DNA of 37,701 bases from Bacilli bacterium (GTDB lineage Bacteria > Bacillota_I > Bacilli_A > RFN20 > CAG-826), in contig JAGCDH010000025.1 in assembly GCA_017651165.1 (NCBI GenBank), positions 1 through 37,701 of the forward strand, written 5' to 3'. A program made the translations under genes and the position numbers. This document shows positions 31,507 through 37,701 of this stretch, in pieces. The first letter of the stretch is position 1. Each line of letters opens with the position of its first letter. The notes beneath the pieces are model-generated. The model saw only the letters and a list, made by a program, of their open reading frames with translations. It had not been told where the DNA came from and searched no databases.

Positions 31507-31512
31507 GAAAAG

Positions 31513-31521
31513 ATTATAGCA
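31513..31521 (-). promoter_or_regulatory. Extended -10 promoter of the SRP RNA
   Basis: TGCTATAAT on the minus strand (31521-31513), with a T-rich -35 region. The expected start is about 7 bases downstream, at 31506. Confidence 0.75.
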
Positions 31522-31534
31522 TTAAAGCGAAATA

Positions 31535-31561
31535 TAAAAAAGGACACATTTTATTGTGTCC
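31535..31561 (-). terminator. Terminator of serS
   Basis: On the minus strand GGACACA (31561-31555) pairs with TGTGTCC (31548-31542) and is followed by six T residues, 11 bases after the serS stop. Confidence 0.85.
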
Positions 31562-31571
31562 AATTTCGTTA

Positions 31572-32855
31572 TTATTTTTTAATTGGTTTTAAGACTTCTA
31601 AGCCACCCATCCATGGTCTCAAGACCTCTGGAATAATGACTGAACCATCTTCTTGTTGATATTGTTCAAGGATGGCAGGGAAGATACGAGAAGTGGCTAA
31701 ACCAGAAGCGTTTAATGTATGCACGTACTTCGTCTTTCCAGTCGCATTGTCTCTATAACGACACATTGTTCTTCTTGCTTGATAGTCTCTAGCGTTACTA
31801 GCAGAACTGACTTCTTTATAGATACCCATGCTTGGTAAGTAGACTTCAATATCATAAGTTCTCGCCATGGAGTGAGAAATATCACCAGCGGCAAGTTTGC
31901 TAACTTGATAATGTAAGCCTAAGCCTTTAACTAAGTTTTCAGCTTTGTTTACTAATTCTTCGAAAGCGGCATCGCTATCTTCTGGTTTGGTATATTGGAC
32001 CATTTCGACTTTGTCGAATTGATAGCCACGAATCATGCCTCTTTCTTCAGTTCTATAAGAACCTGCTTCTCTTCTATAACATGGTGTATAAGCGAAGAAT
32101 TTCTTTGGAAGATCTTCTTCTTTAAGAATTTCATCACGATAGATATTAACTAAAGCTGTTTCAGCGGTTGGTAATAAGAATCTCTTTGGTTCCACACCAT
32201 CAAGCCAGAAAACATCTTCTCTGAATTTTGGGAATTGACCCGCACCAAAGCCAGAGGCTTCGTTTAATAAATGTGGAGGTAAGATGAATGTATAACCATC
32301 TTTAAGATGTTCAGAAATGAAATAGTTTAATAAGGCCCATTCCATTCTGGCACCAAGGTTTGTATAAATCCAAGTGCCACGACCAGCAATCTTCGCGGCT
32401 CTATCATAATCAATCAAACCAAGAGATGTCGCTAATTCGACATGGTCTTTCATTTTGAAATTAAATTCTGGTTTCTTACCGAAAGATCTGATTGGTTTGT
32501 TGTTTTCTTTGCCGCCACCTAATAAATCATCATCAGGAATGTTTGGAAGTTCGGCTAAGAAGTTAAAAATCTTATCTTCTAATTCCTTTAATTCCTTATC
32601 GCTTTCAGCGTTCTTGGCCGCAATCTCTTTGACCTTAGCAAAGATTTTACTCACATCTTCACCATTCTTTTTGGCTTGTGGCACACTAGCGGATAATTTA
32701 TTCATCTCGGCTTTGTTGCCTTCGACGAATTGAATTAATTCTTTCTTTCTTTTATCCCAGTTTAATAATTCAGTGAAATCAGCATCCCAAAGTTTTTTCT
32801 TTAATGCTTCTTTTACACCTTCTGGATTTTCACGAATGCGATTAATGTCTAACAT
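31572..32855 (-). CDS. serS: Seryl-tRNA synthetase
   Basis: 427 residues, usual for bacterial SerRS. The N-terminal long antiparallel coiled-coil arm (about 27-105) binds the tRNA variable arm. The class II catalytic core shows FGAGQFPKF, the TAE loop in LPTAETALVNIY, motif 2 in CYRREAGSYRTEERGMIRGYQF and motif 3 near the end (NASGLATSRIFPAILEQYQ). The start is preceded by AAGGAGGA, which lies in the end of the glycosyltransferase gene 3 bases upstream. It has its own terminator. Confidence 0.97.
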   Translation of the reverse strand: MLDINRIRENPEGVKEALKKKLWDADFTELLNWDKRKKELIQFVEGNKAEMNKLSASVPQAKKNGEDVSKIFAKVKEIAAKNAESDKELKELEDKIFNFLAELPNIPDDDLLGGGKENNKPIRSFGKKPEFNFKMKDHVELATSLGLIDYDRAAKIAGRGTWIYTNLGARMEWALLNYFISEHLKDGYTFILPPHLLNEASGFGAGQFPKFREDVFWLDGVEPKRFLLPTAETALVNIYRDEILKEEDLPKKFFAYTPCYRREAGSYRTEERGMIRGYQFDKVEMVQYTKPEDSDAAFEELVNKAENLVKGLGLHYQVSKLAAGDISHSMARTYDIEVYLPSMGIYKEVSSASNARDYQARRTMCRYRDNATGKTKYVHTLNASGLATSRIFPAILEQYQQEDGSVIIPEVLRPWMGGLEVLKPIKK

Positions 32856-32858
32856 TAT

Positions 32859-33890
32859 CTATTCCTCCTTATTTTTGGTTGGTTTAATTTGTTTTTGATA
32901 AATAGCTAATAATTGACGACCAAAGGCCTCTAAATTGTTTTTCGCTATTTCTTGATAAGCTTCATCGGTTGTGTCTTTTAATTTTCCATCTAAATAATCA
33001 ACACATAACGAAGTTAATGTTTCTGAGAATTCCGCTAAATAGGCGGTTTTCTCATTCTTTAAGAATTCTGGAAATACCGCAGTTTTTCTAGCGATCAATT
33101 GGCATTTAGAAGCCATAGCTTCTTCAATAGAGATAACGCCAGTTAAATGATAACCAGGTAGCATGAACACATCAGCGTTTAAAAGCATACTACGATAGAT
33201 ATCATCAGGAACGATATTCACAAAGTGAACATTCTTTGGTGAATTCTTAATAATCTTTTTCGCCCTACCATAATTGACTTCGAAAGTTTCACAGCCAACA
33301 TAGTAGAAATTAACATCAGGTTTCTTCTCTGCGGCATTGATAAATGCATGCACGCCCTCCATATTATTGGAGTATTCACCTAATGCTAAGACGAGTTTTT
33401 TGTTTTCATCTTCTCTAAAGTAACGATAGAACAATTGCTTTTCATCCTCTCTAGAGAAATCGAATCTTGATAAATTCACACCAGGAACACAAACCTCAAT
33501 TGGTCTATTCACTCCATTAGCGATTAAAAATTCTTTCGCCGATTCAGTAGGGACTAAGACCATATCGGCTTTGTTCATCATTCTTAAAGCTTTTGCTTTA
33601 ATTGAAGAGGTTCTATTTCCATCTTTGCTCTTATAATCAAGGAATCTCGTTGTGGGATCATCTTCGCCAAATAAAGCGGAGATCACAACAGGAATCTTTC
33701 TTTCAAGAACGATATTCATCTTAGACTCGTCATTAGGCGAGATAAAATGCGCCACATCATAATCGTCAAGAATATTTGATGTGTGTTGTACCTCGTTCAT
33801 CTCGAGAGCACCCTTGATGGTTTTACGCATTCTGGTGCCCTCAAAATTATCGAGTTTAGGATTCGGTTGGAAATAAACCAAAACTTTCAT
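32859..33890 (-). CDS. GT4-family glycosyltransferase (glycolipid synthase-like)
   Basis: 343 residues with a GT-B fold. The C-terminal nucleotide-sugar domain has LVALGEYSNNMEGVHAFINA, FYYVGC and the GT4 donor-binding block FMLPGYHLTGVISIEEAMASK, whose second Glu is in the usual place. The N-terminal half is divergent and short. In related bacteria GT4 enzymes of this type add sugars to diacylglycerol, but the acceptor here is not shown. It lies between gyrA and serS with 3-base gaps, so it is expressed with these housekeeping genes. That position is unusual. Confidence 0.78.
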   Translation of the reverse strand: MKVLVYFQPNPKLDNFEGTRMRKTIKGALEMNEVQHTSNILDDYDVAHFISPNDESKMNIVLERKIPVVISALFGEDDPTTRFLDYKSKDGNRTSSIKAKALRMMNKADMVLVPTESAKEFLIANGVNRPIEVCVPGVNLSRFDFSREDEKQLFYRYFREDENKKLVLALGEYSNNMEGVHAFINAAEKKPDVNFYYVGCETFEVNYGRAKKIIKNSPKNVHFVNIVPDDIYRSMLLNADVFMLPGYHLTGVISIEEAMASKCQLIARKTAVFPEFLKNEKTAYLAEFSETLTSLCVDYLDGKLKDTTDEAYQEIAKNNLEAFGRQLLAIYQKQIKPTKNKEE

Positions 33891-33893
33891 AAA

Positions 33894-36614
33894 TTATTCT
33901 TCTGTGTTTGTGTTTTCTTCAGCGACAACTTCTTCGCCTTCTTCTAAAGGTTCTTCTTCATCGCTTTCTTCTTCAAATGGAACAACAGCGATAGAGGAGA
34001 CTTTTTGTCTACCTTCAAGATTAATAATCTTGACACCTTGAGTATTTCTAGAAGATTGTCTCACTTCAGATAAGTGTGTTCTAATGACAATGCCATAGTT
34101 AGTAATAACCATTAAATCATCTTCACTAGAAACGTTACGAACGGTAACGATCTTACCAACTTTTTCAGTGGATTTAAGTGTGCTAACACCTTTAGCGCCA
34201 CGTTTGGTAATTCTATATTCAGAGAAGTGTGTCATCTTGCCAAAACCCTTATCAGTGACGACTAAGATTAAGTCACCTTCATAAGAGGCGGTCACGCCAA
34301 CAGCTTCAGCGCCTTCTTCTAAATCAATACCGATAACACCAGATGCTGTACGACCCATTGGTCTCACTTCATCAACAGCAAAGTTAACCATTTTGCCTTC
34401 GCTAGAAGCAATACCAACGATTGTATCACAGTAGTAATTTTCCATGTCTTCCGCTTTTGGATTATTTACTAAAGTAAATGTCGCGTTGTTATTTTCATCA
34501 ACAGACATGGTGTAGTATTTCTTTTCAGGATCAAATTCGCCTTGGGCTCTAGAATGGCCTTGGACTTCTTTGACCGCTAATAAGTTATCGCCTTCTCTTA
34601 ATGTGATAGCAATCTTACCGTTTTGTCTGATTGATTCATATTCACTAATTGGGGTTCTCTTAACGATACCATCTTTAGTGAAGAACATGAGATATCTGTA
34701 ATCTAAATATTCATCAACAGCGATAATGGATTTAACATTTTCGCCTTTTTCAACGTTGATTAAATTGATGACAGGAATACCTTTGCCTGTTCTTTGATAT
34801 TCTGGGATTTGATAACCACGGATACGGTAAACTTTACCTAAATCTGTGAAGAATAAGAGGTCTGTGTGTGTTTTTGTGTAGACCATTAAATCAACAACAT
34901 CGTTTTCATTTAAGGATGTACCACGGACTCCACGGCCACCTCTATGTTGCGCTTTGAAATCATCAGCGCTTAAACGTTTGACATAACCACCTCTAGATAA
35001 GGTAACAACGATATCTTCTTGTGGAATTAAGTCTTCGTCATCGATGTTCGCGGCAACGTTAGAGATTTCGGTTCTTCTTGGATCACCAAATTTCGCTTTG
35101 ATTTCTTCTAATTCTTTAATAACGACTTTAACTTCGTTTTCTCTAGAAGAAAGGATTCTCTTATATTCAGCGATATTAGCTTCTAATTGTTCTCTTTCAG
35201 CAATTAACTTATCAGTTTCAATACCGGTTAATCTACGTAAGGTCATCGCTAAAATCGCACCGACTTGTGCTTCAGAGAAATCATATTTCTCCATTAAAGT
35301 CTTAGTGGCTTCTTCTGGAGTTTTACTTTCTTTAATGATATCGACGATATCATCAATGTTATCGTGACACTTGATTAAACCAATGACGATATGATCACGA
35401 GCTTCATCTTTATCTAATAAGAATTTAGTTCTTCTTTCGATAACACTGACTTGGAAGTCTAAGTAGTTTTGTAATAAGACTGGTAAAGAACATACTTTAG
35501 GAGCATTTTCCACTAAGCAGAGGTTGATAATACCAAAGCTTACTTGTAAGTTTGTGAGTTTATACAATTGATTCAAAAGGACTTCTGGAATAGCGTCTCT
35601 TTTGACTTCAATCACTACACGTATGCCGTCTTTATTAGATTCATCACGGATATCAGAGATACCTTCAATGACTTTATCACGGACCAAAGCCGCTATGCTT
35701 TCAATCATATTGGCCTTATTAATACCATAAGGAATTTCATCAACGACGATACGTTTTAAACCATGTTCACCACGTTCTTCAATATGGCATTTAGAACGGA
35801 TAGCGATGCTACCTGTACCAGTTTCATACGCTTCGCGTATACCACTTCTCCCTAAGATGATAGCACCTGTTGGGAAGTCTGGACCTTTAATATATTCCAT
35901 TAATTCATCAACGGAGATTTCTGGGTTTTTCGCAATAGCGATAACACCATCAATAACTTCACCTAAGTTATGTGGTGGGATGTTGGTGGCCATACCAACA
36001 GCGATACCACTAGAACCATTAACTAATAAGTTTGGAATTCTGGCAGGTAAAACAGTTGGTTCTTGGTCAACACCATCGTAGTTATCCATGAAATCAACAA
36101 CATCACAGTTGATATCACGGACCATTTCTAATGCTAATTTAGCCATTCTGGCTTCGGTATATCTGTAAGCCGCTGGTTCATCACCATCGACAGAACCGAA
36201 GTTACCATGACCTTCAACAAGCATATATCTCATCGCAAATGGTTGAGCTAATCTGGCTAAAGCACCATAGATCGCTTGGTCACCATGAGGGTGATATTTA
36301 CCCATAACGTCACCGACGATACGAGCACACTTTTTGAATGGTTTGTCTGGGGTATTACCATTTTCAGCCATGGAATAGACGATACGTCTATGGACTGGTT
36401 TCATACCATCTCTAACATCAGGGATAGCACGAGCAACGATAACACTCATTGCGTAATCAAGGAAGGATTCTTGGACAAGTGGCACTGTGTCCATGTCAGT
36501 TAAGCCAGCAACGATACCAGCTTCAAGTTCTTGTTCTTCTTCAGGAGAAACTTCGACTTCTTCTTCGTTTGCGGTTTCTTCTTCTAAGACTTTGTTTTCT
36601 TCATCTAATAACAT
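33894..36614 (-). CDS. gyrA: DNA gyrase subunit A
   Basis: 906 residues. The breakage-reunion domain carries the catalytic Tyr152 (RYTEARM), and the C-terminal wrapping domain has the GyrA box [10 protein letters not shown], which identifies gyrase rather than topoisomerase IV. Both ends are extended with acidic runs: about 35 residues before the conserved start, and about 30 at the end with EEESDEEE and GEEVVAEE. The quinolone-determining region reads [15 protein letters not shown]. The positions of E. coli Ser83 and Asp87 are therefore Gln113 and Gly117, confirmed by the 39-residue spacing to Tyr152. AAGGAG precedes ATG 36614. The gene is 17 bases downstream of gyrB. Confidence 0.97.
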   Translation of the reverse strand: MLLDEENKVLEEETANEEEVEVSPEEEQELEAGIVAGLTDMDTVPLVQESFLDYAMSVIVARAIPDVRDGMKPVHRRIVYSMAENGNTPDKPFKKCARIVGDVMGKYHPHGDQAIYGALARLAQPFAMRYMLVEGHGNFGSVDGDEPAAYRYTEARMAKLALEMVRDINCDVVDFMDNYDGVDQEPTVLPARIPNLLVNGSSGIAVGMATNIPPHNLGEVIDGVIAIAKNPEISVDELMEYIKGPDFPTGAIILGRSGIREAYETGTGSIAIRSKCHIEERGEHGLKRIVVDEIPYGINKANMIESIAALVRDKVIEGISDIRDESNKDGIRVVIEVKRDAIPEVLLNQLYKLTNLQVSFGIINLCLVENAPKVCSLPVLLQNYLDFQVSVIERRTKFLLDKDEARDHIVIGLIKCHDNIDDIVDIIKESKTPEEATKTLMEKYDFSEAQVGAILAMTLRRLTGIETDKLIAEREQLEANIAEYKRILSSRENEVKVVIKELEEIKAKFGDPRRTEISNVAANIDDEDLIPQEDIVVTLSRGGYVKRLSADDFKAQHRGGRGVRGTSLNENDVVDLMVYTKTHTDLLFFTDLGKVYRIRGYQIPEYQRTGKGIPVINLINVEKGENVKSIIAVDEYLDYRYLMFFTKDGIVKRTPISEYESIRQNGKIAITLREGDNLLAVKEVQGHSRAQGEFDPEKKYYTMSVDENNNATFTLVNNPKAEDMENYYCDTIVGIASSEGKMVNFAVDEVRPMGRTASGVIGIDLEEGAEAVGVTASYEGDLILVVTDKGFGKMTHFSEYRITKRGAKGVSTLKSTEKVGKIVTVRNVSSEDDLMVITNYGIVIRTHLSEVRQSSRNTQGVKIINLEGRQKVSSIAVVPFEEESDEEEPLEEGEEVVAEENTNTEE

Positions 36615-36631
36615 AACGAGAACTCCTTTCC

Positions 36632-37701
<1,070 letters not shown>

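Overview
The window looks like the chromosome of a low-GC, Gram-positive-type bacterium of the Bacilli/Mollicutes-related part of the Firmicutes, probably an uncultured host-associated lineage. Evidence: gene order (gyrB-gyrA-serS-SRP RNA-tadA), strong GGAGG ribosome sites inside operons, lipobox signal peptides, an oligopeptide permease operon, DegV, TldD/TldE and a psuG operon. TGA is used as a stop (for example after the metal-dependent regulator and the TetR gene), so this is the standard bacterial code and not the Mycoplasma code. The right edge probably lies near oriC, since gyrB and gyrA are transcribed leftward there.

Layout. 1-758: the end of an upstream gene with its terminator, then a gene-free, strongly G-rich stretch. 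759-3186: rlmD-type rRNA methyltransferase, a divergent Ser/Thr-rich lipoprotein, and a 56-residue histone H1-like (Hc1 family) protein. 3241-6197 (minus): EamA transporter, metG and a SHOCT-type membrane protein. 6198-13492: a regulatory region and the oppABCDF operon. 13501-17748: rpmE, then a GT2 glycosyltransferase-degV-hydrolase group and an XRE regulator. 17810-20172: ArsB/NhaD-like permease, convergent zinc-ribbon membrane protein, MntR/DtxR-like regulator. 20285-24643: tldD-tldE and a secreted endonuclease I lipoprotein. 24668-30911 (minus): a tightly packed operon of P-type ATPase, psuG, TetR regulator, iron alcohol dehydrogenase and an S2P-like membrane protein that lacks one active-site residue. 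30964-37701 (minus): gyrB (partial), gyrA, GT4 glycosyltransferase, serS, SRP RNA, tadA.

The most unusual observation is in oppA. The roughly 94-residue segment that normally forms the C-terminus of peptide-binding proteins sits directly behind the lipoprotein signal at the N-terminus, and the protein ends exactly where that segment should begin. The order of parts is that of a circular permutation, with nothing obviously missing and the frame open throughout. Other points worth checking are: quinolone-binding residues of GyrA and GyrB that match resistance-type states; an SRP RNA that ends 7 bases before the tadA start codon; a Cys-for-Ser nucleophile in an alpha/beta hydrolase; several promoters whose -10 box lies only 6-9 bases from the start codon (likely leaderless mRNAs); and the G-rich non-coding block at about 240-645.

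No tRNA, rRNA, CRISPR array, insertion sequence or prophage gene was recognised.
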